NCBI RefSeq assembly: GCF_001420995.1
Contig: NZ_CP012184.1
Location: forward strand, 2,154,501 to 2,218,500
From: Pseudonocardia sp. EC080619-01
Lineage (GTDB): Bacteria; Actinomycetota; Actinomycetes; Mycobacteriales; Pseudonocardiaceae
Direction: 5' to 3'
Length of the DNA stretch: 64,000 bases
Of this stretch, positions 58,369 to 64,000 are shown one piece after another; within the stretch, counting starts at the first letter, position 1; each line of letters opens with the position of its first letter. Below the pieces are notes generated by a model. That model did not search any database. It worked only from the letters and a program-made list of their open reading frames with translations, and was not told the origin of the DNA. Position numbers and translations under genes: made by a program.

Positions 58369-58809
58369 CTAGCCGCGGCCGGGGAAGTGGATGAACTCGA
58401 GCGCGACGCCGTCCGGGCCCTGGAACTCCAGCGTCGCGTAGCGGGTGGGGTCGGTCCGGTCGACGACGCCGCCGTGCGGCACCGAGAGGGTGTCCAGCCA
58501 GGCCGCCCAGTCGTCCAGCGTCGCGCGGTCGGCGACGCCGAAGGCCAGGTGGTCGAGCGCACCGCGGACCGGGCCGCCGTCGCCGTCCGCCGGGGCGTGC
58601 AGCTCGATCATGACGCCGGTCGCGGGGTCGAGCAGCAGCGCCGCTTTCTCCGGGTCGCCGCCGCCGGCGTCGTGGTGCGGGAAGGTCATCGGCAACCGTT
58701 GGAGCCCGAGCACGCGCTGGTACCAGGTGGCGCTGGACTCCACGTCGGAGACGACCGCCGACACGTGGTGGAAGCCGGTGACCGTCGGCCGCTCGATGCC
58801 CGAAGCCAT
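58369..58809 (-). CDS. VOC family (glyoxalase/dioxygenase-like) protein
   Basis: 146 residues forming one vicinal-oxygen-chelate unit pair: VTGFHHVSAVVSDVESSATWYQRVLGL and LDHLAFGVADRATLDDWAAWLDTL, with His in FHHVS and a C-terminal Glu in VALEFIHFPG as candidate metal ligands. Probably a metal-dependent lyase, dioxygenase or resistance protein; not assignable. The ATG chosen has GGGTGGGAG upstream. Its stop abuts the convergent methyltransferase. Confidence 0.88.
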   Translation of the reverse strand: MASGIERPTVTGFHHVSAVVSDVESSATWYQRVLGLQRLPMTFPHHDAGGGDPEKAALLLDPATGVMIELHAPADGDGGPVRGALDHLAFGVADRATLDDWAAWLDTLSVPHGGVVDRTDPTRYATLEFQGPDGVALEFIHFPGRG

Positions 58810-58849
58810 CTCCCACCCTTTCCCGTCCCGTCGCCGATGCGGCGCCCAG

Positions 58850-59404
58850 TCAACACCCGCGGCCCGTCCGGCGTCCGGCCGCCGGGCCGCCATCATGATC
58901 GACGGTGGGCAGCCGCGCCGTCACCGTCCCCTCCGTGCCCGGTGCCGTAGCGGCGCCGAGCGTGCGGAGGAGGCCCCGTGCGCCGTGGTTGGACGCGGTC
59001 GTCCGGGCGACGAGCGGTGCGCCGGACGCGGCCACGGACTGCTCCGAGCGGAGCAGGCGCAGTGCGGCGGTACCGGTCCCCCGGCCGCGGTCGCCGCGCG
59101 CGAGCCAGATCCCGACCTCGTCGCCGTCCGCTCCCGGCTCGACGCGGACCGCCCCGGCGGCCCGGCCACCGGACCGGACCACCCAGGTGCGCTCGACCGG
59201 ATCCGCGGCCAGCGCCCGCCCGCGGTGGAAGGCCAGGAACCCCGTCCGCAGCCGCTCGTCCCAGCCGGCCCCGTCCGGTGCCGGCATCACCTCCGCGGGC
59301 GCCGCCCCGGCCACGGCCGCCTCCAGCAGCTCGGCCAGCCCCGCCTCGTCGAGCGGGACGAGCGCGACGTCCGGGTCCGTGCCGGAATCCGTGCCGGGGT
59401 CCAT
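58850..59404 (-). CDS. GNAT family acetyltransferase
   Basis: 184 residues. Core motif A is GIWLARGDRGRGTGTAALRLL, with preceding AGAVRVEPGADGDEV and following TASNHGARGLLRTLGA. This is the RimJ/RimL-like pattern of ribosomal-protein or aminoglycoside acetyltransferases. The N-terminal segment carries substrate loops. Divergent from the polyol dehydrogenase (about 77 bases apart). Substrate unknown. Confidence 0.85.
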   Translation of the reverse strand: MDPGTDSGTDPDVALVPLDEAGLAELLEAAVAGAAPAEVMPAPDGAGWDERLRTGFLAFHRGRALAADPVERTWVVRSGGRAAGAVRVEPGADGDEVGIWLARGDRGRGTGTAALRLLRSEQSVAASGAPLVARTTASNHGARGLLRTLGAATAPGTEGTVTARLPTVDHDGGPAAGRRTGRGC

Positions 59405-59481
59405 GGCCGACAGCCTGGCCCGGAACGCCTCCCGCCGCGAGCGCGTTGCCGGGCGGGTCGCCGCGTGCCACCGTCGTCGTC

Positions 59482-60507
59482 GTGATCGCGTCCGCCGAGG
59501 TGCCCGAGTCGATGCGGTGCAGCGTGCTGCGCGCCGCCGGTGACCTGGAGGTGCGGCAGCGGGCGGTGCCCCACCCCGGGCCGCGCGAGGTGCTGGTCCG
59601 GGTGGGCGCGGTCGGCACCTGCGGGTCCGACGTGCACTACTTCCGGCACGGCCGGATCGGCGAGTTCGTGGTGCGCGAGCCGCTGGTGCTCGGGCACGAG
59701 CCGTCGGGACGGGTCGTCGCCGTCGGTCCCGGGGTCGACGCCGCCCGGATCGGCGAGCGGGTGTCGCTGGAGCCCGGCGTCCCCTGCCGGCGCTGCCGGT
59801 ACTGCCACACCGGTGCCTACAACCTGTGCCCGGACATCGTCTTCTTCGCGACGCCGCCGGTGGACGGCGCGTTCGCCGAGTACGTCACGATCGCCGACGA
59901 CTTCGCCCACCCGGTGCCCGACCACGTGTCGGACGACGCGGCCGCGCTGCTCGAACCGCTCTCCGTGGCGATCTGGGCCAACCGGAAGGCCGGGACCGGC
60001 CTCGGGTCGCGGCTGCTCGTCGCGGGGGCCGGGCCGATCGGGCTGCTGGTCGCCCAGGTGGCCGCCGTGCAGGGCGCGGCCGAGATCCTGGTCAGCGACC
60101 CGGACCCGGTGCGCCGCGAGCTCGCCCGCGCGTTCGGTGCGACGGCGACGCTCGACCCGGCCGCCGACGCCGTGTCCACGTCGGACGCCGTCGACGCCTT
60201 CGTGGACTGCTCCGGCGTCGCGCCCGCGGTGGCCGCCGGGCTGCGCGCCGTGCGGCCCGGCGGGACGGTGGTGCTGGTCGGCATGGGTGCCGACGAGATG
60301 ACGCTGCCGGTCTCCGCGCTGCAGTCCCGGGAGATCGTCCTGACCGGCACCTTCCGCTACGCCAACACCTGGCCCACCGCGGTGCGCCTCGCCGCGTCCG
60401 GGTCGGTCGACCTGGACCGGCTGGTGACCGGGCACGTCGACCTCGACCACGTCGGGGACGCGCTCGACCCCGGGCCGTCCCAGGTGAAGATCATGGTCCG
60501 TCCGTGA
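59482..60507 (+). CDS. Zinc-dependent polyol (L-iditol/xylitol-type) dehydrogenase
   Basis: 341 residues, MDR family. Catalytic zinc: [32 protein letters not shown] (Cys, His, Glu). Structural zinc: [18 protein letters not shown](P)-binding [22 protein letters not shown]. The CGSDVHY motif is that of sorbitol/xylitol dehydrogenases. It would oxidise a sugar alcohol to ketose. GTG start without clear ribosome site; an ATG ten codons later is an alternative. Its stop overlaps the next start as GTGA. Confidence 0.92.
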   Translation: MIASAEVPESMRCSVLRAAGDLEVRQRAVPHPGPREVLVRVGAVGTCGSDVHYFRHGRIGEFVVREPLVLGHEPSGRVVAVGPGVDAARIGERVSLEPGVPCRRCRYCHTGAYNLCPDIVFFATPPVDGAFAEYVTIADDFAHPVPDHVSDDAAALLEPLSVAIWANRKAGTGLGSRLLVAGAGPIGLLVAQVAAVQGAAEILVSDPDPVRRELARAFGATATLDPAADAVSTSDAVDAFVDCSGVAPAVAAGLRAVRPGGTVVLVGMGADEMTLPVSALQSREIVLTGTFRYANTWPTAVRLAASGSVDLDRLVTGHVDLDHVGDALDPGPSQVKIMVRP

Positions 60508-61073
60508 CCCCTGCCGTACTGGCTGCCCGGCCGGGCTGGGAACGGCGGGCCGCCGCCCTGGTGCGCTCCGCCCCGGCGGGACCGGCCGGGAACCGGCTGG
60601 TCACCGTCGACGGGTTCTCCGGCGCCGGGAAGACCACCCGCTCCGGCGAGCTGGCCCGCGAGCTGGGGGCGCCGCTGCTGGAGATCGAGGACCTCTGCCC
60701 CGGCTGGGCCGGCCTGCCCCGTGCGCCGGAGCTGGCCCGGCACGGGATCGGCGAGCCGCTCGCGGCCGGGCGGACGCTGCGCTGGACGTCGTGGGACTGG
60801 GAGCGCGACCGGCCCGGGCCGGAGCGGGAGCAGCCGCCGGCGGCCGTCGTCGTGCTGGAGGGGTGCGGGGCGGGCGCCGCGCCGCTGGCACCGGTCACGT
60901 CGCTGGTGGTGTGGGTGGACGTGCCGGCGGACGTCCGGGAGGAACGGCTGCGGGCGCGTCCGGACTGGCCGCTGTACCGGCCCCACCGGGACGGGTGGCG
61001 GCGTGCCGAGGAGGAGCTGGCGGCGGACGGCCGCACCCGGGAGCGGGCCGGCCTGCTGCTGGTCGACCACTGA
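60504..61073 (+). CDS. P-loop nucleoside/uridine-kinase-like protein
   Basis: 189 residues. Walker A is DGFSGAGKTTRSGELARELG, with the acidic motif LLEIEDLCPGWAGL and a lid region ending LVVWVDVPADVREERLRARPDW. This matches AAA/uridine-kinase-like ATP-binding proteins that phosphorylate a small substrate, possibly a nucleoside or sugar. The start overlaps the polyol dehydrogenase stop (GTGA), so the two may act on one pathway (dehydrogenation then phosphorylation), which is only an inference. Confidence 0.82.
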   Translation: MTPAVLAARPGWERRAAALVRSAPAGPAGNRLVTVDGFSGAGKTTRSGELARELGAPLLEIEDLCPGWAGLPRAPELARHGIGEPLAAGRTLRWTSWDWERDRPGPEREQPPAAVVVLEGCGAGAAPLAPVTSLVVWVDVPADVREERLRARPDWPLYRPHRDGWRRAEEELAADGRTRERAGLLLVDH

Positions 61074-61092
61074 CGGCACACGCGTCCGCGGC

Positions 61093-61157
61093 CCGGCACC
61101 ACCCCCAGGAGGTGCCGGACCACGGAGCGCGGATCGGCCGGGTCCCCCGCCCGGCCG
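61093..61157. terminator. Double hairpin between kinase and ABC permease genes
   Basis: CCGGCACC/GGTGCCGG (61093-61118), then CGGCCGGG/CCCGGCCG (61135-61157) with a seven-base loop. They lie between convergent stops and should end transcription in both directions. Confidence 0.75.
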
Positions 61158-61162
61158 TGGTC

Positions 61163-61909
61163 TCAGGGCCGCGCGCGGCGGACGACCAGGTACCCACCCG
61201 CCGTCGCGACGGCCGCGAGGATCAACGGCCAGCCGGCCATCAGCACCACGGTGGGCGTGTCGACGAAGAACCGTCCGAAGACGACCCAGGCGTCCTGCCA
61301 GGTCACCGCGACGACCACCGCCCCCAGCGCGAGCACGATGCCGACCATGACCGCCCACACCCCGACCTGGCCCCAGCGGCGGAAGACCGCGCCGATCGCG
61401 ACGAACACGAGCGCGATCGTCAGCAGCGGCACCCAGTAGGTCACGACCTGCAGGAGGACGTTCTGCTCGGGCATGAACGTCATCGAGAAGAAGTCCATCC
61501 CGATGCCCCAGCCCGCGGTGGCCCGCTCCAGCTCCAGCAGCACGGTCAGCGCGACGGCGTGCACCAGCGTCTCCGCGGCCAGCAGCAGGCAGATGCCCGC
61601 GTAGAAGTGCTTGCGGGTGAGACCCAGGCTCAGCGCGAACGGCATCACCTGGGTCATCGCGGTGAGGTAGAAGCCCCCCACGATGAAGAACAGGGCGGAG
61701 ACCGCGCCCGTCGTGCCCGCGCCGGCGTCGTCGACGTTGGCCCGGATCGTCCACCAGATCGCGAAGTTCACCGCGAAGATGGCGGCCAGGATCAGCCACG
61801 GCCCCCCGACCCGCTCCCGGACGTCGACCATGTTCATCCGCAGGGCCGCGCCGATCCGGCTCGTGCCGGTGACGGGCCGCTCGGGCGCGGTGGTGACGGC
61901 GGCGGTCAC
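61163..61909 (-). CDS. ABC transporter permease (ABC-2-like)
   Basis: 248 residues with six hydrophobic helices, no distinct fold motif, as in ABC-2/YtrC-type permeases. GTG start overlaps the ATPase stop as GTGA. It completes a GntR-ATPase-permease operon like ytrABCDEF of Bacillus, which responds to cell-wall antibiotics. Such systems export or sense lipids or lipid II-linked peptides. The substrate is unknown. Confidence 0.88.
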   Translation of the reverse strand: MTAAVTTAPERPVTGTSRIGAALRMNMVDVRERVGGPWLILAAIFAVNFAIWWTIRANVDDAGAGTTGAVSALFFIVGGFYLTAMTQVMPFALSLGLTRKHFYAGICLLLAAETLVHAVALTVLLELERATAGWGIGMDFFSMTFMPEQNVLLQVVTYWVPLLTIALVFVAIGAVFRRWGQVGVWAVMVGIVLALGAVVVAVTWQDAWVVFGRFFVDTPTVVLMAGWPLILAAVATAGGYLVVRRARP

Positions 61910-62805
61910 GACAGGACCTCCCGGTCGGTGCGGGCCCCGTCGACACGGGGCCCGGAGTTCAGCTGCGTGGTGCGGACGACGAGCTGCTGCAGCGAGACCG
62001 GCTCGAACTGCAGGTCCGGCTGGGCCGGCTCCGGGCGTGCCCCGGAGAGCGTGACCCGCAGGAACCCGCCGAGCTGCTCGCGGTGGAGCTCCACGTGCCC
62101 GCGGGCGAAGCGCTCCACCGGCTCGACCGGCCCGGTGACGGTGACGGCGCGCCCCCGCAGGTCCTCCGCGTCGGAGTCGATCAGCACCCGGCCCTGGTCG
62201 ATCAGCACGACGTGCTCGATCAGGTCGGACACCTCGTCGATCAGGTGGGTGGACAGCACCACCGTGCGGGGATGCTCGGCGTAGTCGGCGAGCAGGCGGT
62301 CGTAGAACAGCTGCCGGGCGACGGCGTCGAGACCGAGGTAGGGCTCGTCGAAGAAGGTCAGCGGGGCCCGCGAGGCGAGGCCGACGACCACGCCGACAGC
62401 GGACTGCTGGCCGCGGGAGAGCTTCTTGCAGGCCCGGTTCGCCGGCAGCCCGAACTCGGCGACGAGCTGGTCGGCGAAGGCCTGGTCCCAGTGCGGGTAG
62501 ACGGACGCCGCGGCGCGCAGGGCGTGCCGGACCTTGTAGGCGTCCGGGTACTTCAGCGACTCGCGGATGAAGCAGGTGCGGGCGAGGACCGGGGCGTTCT
62601 CGTAGGGCCGCTCGCCGAAGATCTCCGCGGTGCCGGACGTCGCGAAGTTCTGCGCGGTGAGGATCTGCATCGCGGTGGTCTTGCCGGCGCCGTTGCGGCC
62701 GAGCAGGCCGTGGATGCGGTTCTCCTCGAGCGTGAAGCTCACGTCGTCCAGTGCGGTCACGTCGCCGTAGCTCTTGGTCACGCCGTGCATCGCGATCACG
62801 CTCAT
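61906..62805 (-). CDS. ABC transporter ATP-binding protein
   Basis: 299 residues. Walker A GLLGRNGAGKTT, signature KLSRGQQSAVG (in place of LSGGQ), Walker B PLTFFDEPYLGLD and switch STHLIDE are intact. The C-terminal 80 residues carry a regulatory tail. It energises the adjacent permease. ATGA overlap with the GntR gene upstream couples them. The shape resembles YtrB-type ATPases. Confidence 0.92.
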   Translation of the reverse strand: MSVIAMHGVTKSYGDVTALDDVSFTLEENRIHGLLGRNGAGKTTAMQILTAQNFATSGTAEIFGERPYENAPVLARTCFIRESLKYPDAYKVRHALRAAASVYPHWDQAFADQLVAEFGLPANRACKKLSRGQQSAVGVVVGLASRAPLTFFDEPYLGLDAVARQLFYDRLLADYAEHPRTVVLSTHLIDEVSDLIEHVVLIDQGRVLIDSDAEDLRGRAVTVTGPVEPVERFARGHVELHREQLGGFLRVTLSGARPEPAQPDLQFEPVSLQQLVVRTTQLNSGPRVDGARTDREVLS

Positions 62806-63164
62806 CGCTCGTCCCCCCAGACGTCGATCATCTTCTTCAGCTGCTCCGGGTCGAGCCCGATCTTGCGTGCCTCGGTGACCAGCGGAGCGATGTACCGGCG
62901 GGCGAAGTCCTCCCGCCTGCTCTCCAGCAAACGGGTCCGCGCCCCCTCGGCCACGAACATCCCGATCCCCCGTCTCTTGTAGAGGACACCCTCGCTGACC
63001 AGCTGGTTCAGCCCCTTCGCCGCGGTCGCCGGGTTGATCCGGTGGAACGCGGCGAGCTCGTTGCTGGACGGGACCTGGGTCTCCTCGGGGTAGGTCCCGT
63101 CCACCACCGCGGAGGTGATCTCCCCGGCGATCTGCACGAACAGCGGGCGGCCGTCGTCGTTCAC
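62802..63164 (-). CDS. GntR family regulator, YtrA subgroup
   Basis: 120 residues: one winged HTH (about 10-75, PLFVQIAGEITSAVVDGTYPEETQVPSSNELAAFHRINPATAAKGLNQLVSEGVLYKRRGIGMFV) plus a short dimerisation helix, the YtrA size. GTG start after GGGAGG. A 26-base perfect palindrome lies 26 bases upstream. YtrA-type regulators repress their own ABC operon until a wall-active antibiotic appears. Its stop overlaps the ATPase start. Confidence 0.93.
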   Translation of the reverse strand: MNDDGRPLFVQIAGEITSAVVDGTYPEETQVPSSNELAAFHRINPATAAKGLNQLVSEGVLYKRRGIGMFVAEGARTRLLESRREDFARRYIAPLVTEARKIGLDPEQLKKMIDVWGDER

Positions 63165-63190
63165 GGCGACCTCCCGGTGTTGTAGTGCGG

Positions 63191-63216
63191 TGGTTCATTA
63201 CTCATGTAATGAACCA
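63191..63216. promoter_or_regulatory. YtrA-type operator, 26-bp palindrome
   Basis: Arms TGGTTCATTAC and GTAATGAACCA are perfect complements around TCAT, the best palindrome in the window. It lies 26 bases before the GntR start, where a repressor would cover the promoter of the ABC operon. Confidence 0.9.
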
Positions 63217-63265
63217 TAGAGCCGAAGAACCTCTCCGTCCAGCCGGCCTTCTATTTCCGTCGTGT

Positions 63266-63275
63266 CTTATATAAG
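63266..63275. promoter_or_regulatory. ArsR-type palindrome CTTATATAAG overlapping a -10
   Basis: A perfect 10-base dyad contains TATAAG, which ends eight bases before the ArsR GTG, so it is both promoter and probable operator of a leaderless message. Confidence 0.6.
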
Positions 63276-63283
63276 CTGCGACC

Positions 63284-63625
63284 GTGCACGCGTTCGACGT
63301 CCTGGGCGACCCCGTCCGGCGCCGGATCCTCGAGCTGCTGGCCCGCGGCGAACACACCGCGGGCCGCGTCACCGAGGTCATCCGGGCCGAGTTCGGGATC
63401 TCCCAGCCTGCCGTGTCGCAGCAGCTGAAGGTGTTGCGGGAGAACGGATTCGCCACCGTCCGGGCGGAGGGGACGCGGCGCATCTACGCCGTCGACCAGT
63501 CCGGAGTGGACGACGCCGGGCAGTGGCTCGACGGGCTGCGCGCCTTCTGGTCGCAGCGCCTCGACGCACTGGACACCGAGCTCGCGCGCGGCCGTCGTCA
63601 CCGCCGGAAAGGGACCTCCGCATGA
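63284..63625 (+). CDS. ArsR family transcriptional regulator
   Basis: 113 residues. HTH FDVLGDPVRRRILELLARGEHTAGRVTEVIRAEFGISQPAVSQQLKVLRENGFATVRAEGTRRIYAVD. No metal-binding Cys, so it is of the ArsR/SmtB-like SRPBCC-coupled type. GTG start; stop overlaps the next ATG (ATGA). A palindrome lies in the promoter. It usually represses itself and its SRPBCC partner. Confidence 0.93.
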   Translation: MHAFDVLGDPVRRRILELLARGEHTAGRVTEVIRAEFGISQPAVSQQLKVLRENGFATVRAEGTRRIYAVDQSGVDDAGQWLDGLRAFWSQRLDALDTELARGRRHRRKGTSA

Positions 63626-64000
63626 CCGCGACACCCGGAACCGTGACCCGCGATCCCGACGGACGGGCACGACTCACCTTCCGCCGCACGTTCCCCGAGC
63701 CCGTGGACGACGTCTGGTCGGCGATCACCGATCCCGGCCGGTGCGCCCGCTGGTTCGGCACCTGGACCGGCGACGCCCGGCCCGGCGGGACCGTCCGGCT
63801 CAGCCTGACCAGCGACGAGGACGGTGGTGGCCCGCCGTCCGACGCCCGGATCGTCGTCTGCGAGCCGCCGCACGAGCTGGCCGTGGAGATCGCCGAGGAG
63901 TCGGGGCCGCCGTGGGAGCTGGCCGTCTCGCTCACCCCGGACCCGCCGTCGGGGACCGTGCTCGTGTTCGAGCACGTGCTGCCGGACGGGTTCTCCCCCG
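63622..64000 (+). CDS. SRPBCC/AHSA1 family protein (5' part)
   Basis: The first 126 codons are in the window. Start LTFRRTFPEPVDDVWSAITDPGRCARWFGTWTGDARPGGTVRLSL is the AHSA1/START-like hydrophobic-pocket fold. Coupled to the ArsR gene by a 4-base overlap, a common pair of unknown ligand. The gene runs past the window end, so the C-terminus is not seen. Confidence 0.92.
   Translation, partial: MTATPGTVTRDPDGRARLTFRRTFPEPVDDVWSAITDPGRCARWFGTWTGDARPGGTVRLSLTSDEDGGGPPSDARIVVCEPPHELAVEIAEESGPPWELAVSLTPDPPSGTVLVFEHVLPDGFSP

Overview
The window is high-GC DNA (clearly above 70% in most genes) with many GTG and TTG starts, short or absent leaders, and gene families typical of mycelial actinobacteria. 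I infer a Pseudonocardia-like member of the Pseudonocardiaceae from gene content. No rRNA or taxonomic marker is present to prove it. It is ordinary chromosome with several accessory islands. Both ends cut genes: an ABC ATPase at the left and an SRPBCC protein at the right.

Layout. 1-3.1 kb: MacAB-like export operon. 3.2-6.8 kb: RidA, a GNAT, tRNA-Arg(CCU), a VapBC toxin-antitoxin pair that appears to interrupt a reductase gene, then a divergent Lrp/LysE pair. 6.9-10.2 kb: metallo-hydrolase, enoyl-CoA hydratase, TetR, HxlR and tautomerase. 10.3-13.7 kb: drug-type MFS, TetR and a TetX-like flavin monooxygenase with two clear operators. 13.8-20.7 kb: methyltransferase, LysR, STAS and three-helix proteins, bifunctional nuclease, metallo-hydrolase, DUF4038 glycosidase-like protein and DUF808 membrane protein.

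20.75-23.65 kb is the most interesting part. It is a compact, translationally coupled RiPP operon (precursor peptide, ATP-grasp ligase, isoaspartate-methyltransferase homologue). It should make an aspartimide-modified graspetide, and it is bracketed on both sides by the same family of short repeats (core ACGGGGTGCG).

23.7-31.2 kb: lower protocatechuate 4,5-cleavage pathway (LigI, GalD, LigJ, LigK) with two transporters, a GntR/FCD regulator and three matching operators, but no ring-cleavage dioxygenase. 31.2-35.2 kb: LysR with tartrate/D-malate dehydrogenase and a fluoroacetate-dehalogenase-like hydrolase, then AraC. 35.2-40.1 kb: CBS protein, ferredoxin reductase, a frameshifted ferredoxin, a molybdopterin oxidoreductase and a hydroxyacyl-CoA dehydrogenase. 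40.2-45.5 kb: three beta-lactamase-fold proteins (one lacking its nucleophile motif), an M20 amidohydrolase and a LysR regulator. 45.5-54 kb: GDSL esterase, DUF1540 protein, a degenerate ABC-ATPase-like protein, an acyl-CoA ligase/GntR/acyl-CoA dehydrogenase set, a glycosyltransferase, an HxlR/quinone-oxidoreductase pair and a TPR protein. 54-64 kb: secreted GH16 enzyme, MFS, THUMP-like methyltransferase, VOC, GNAT, polyol dehydrogenase, P-loop kinase, YtrA-type GntR-ABC operon, ArsR and SRPBCC.

The common theme is small regulated catabolic or resistance modules. Most are divergent regulator/target pairs with readable palindromic operators between them.
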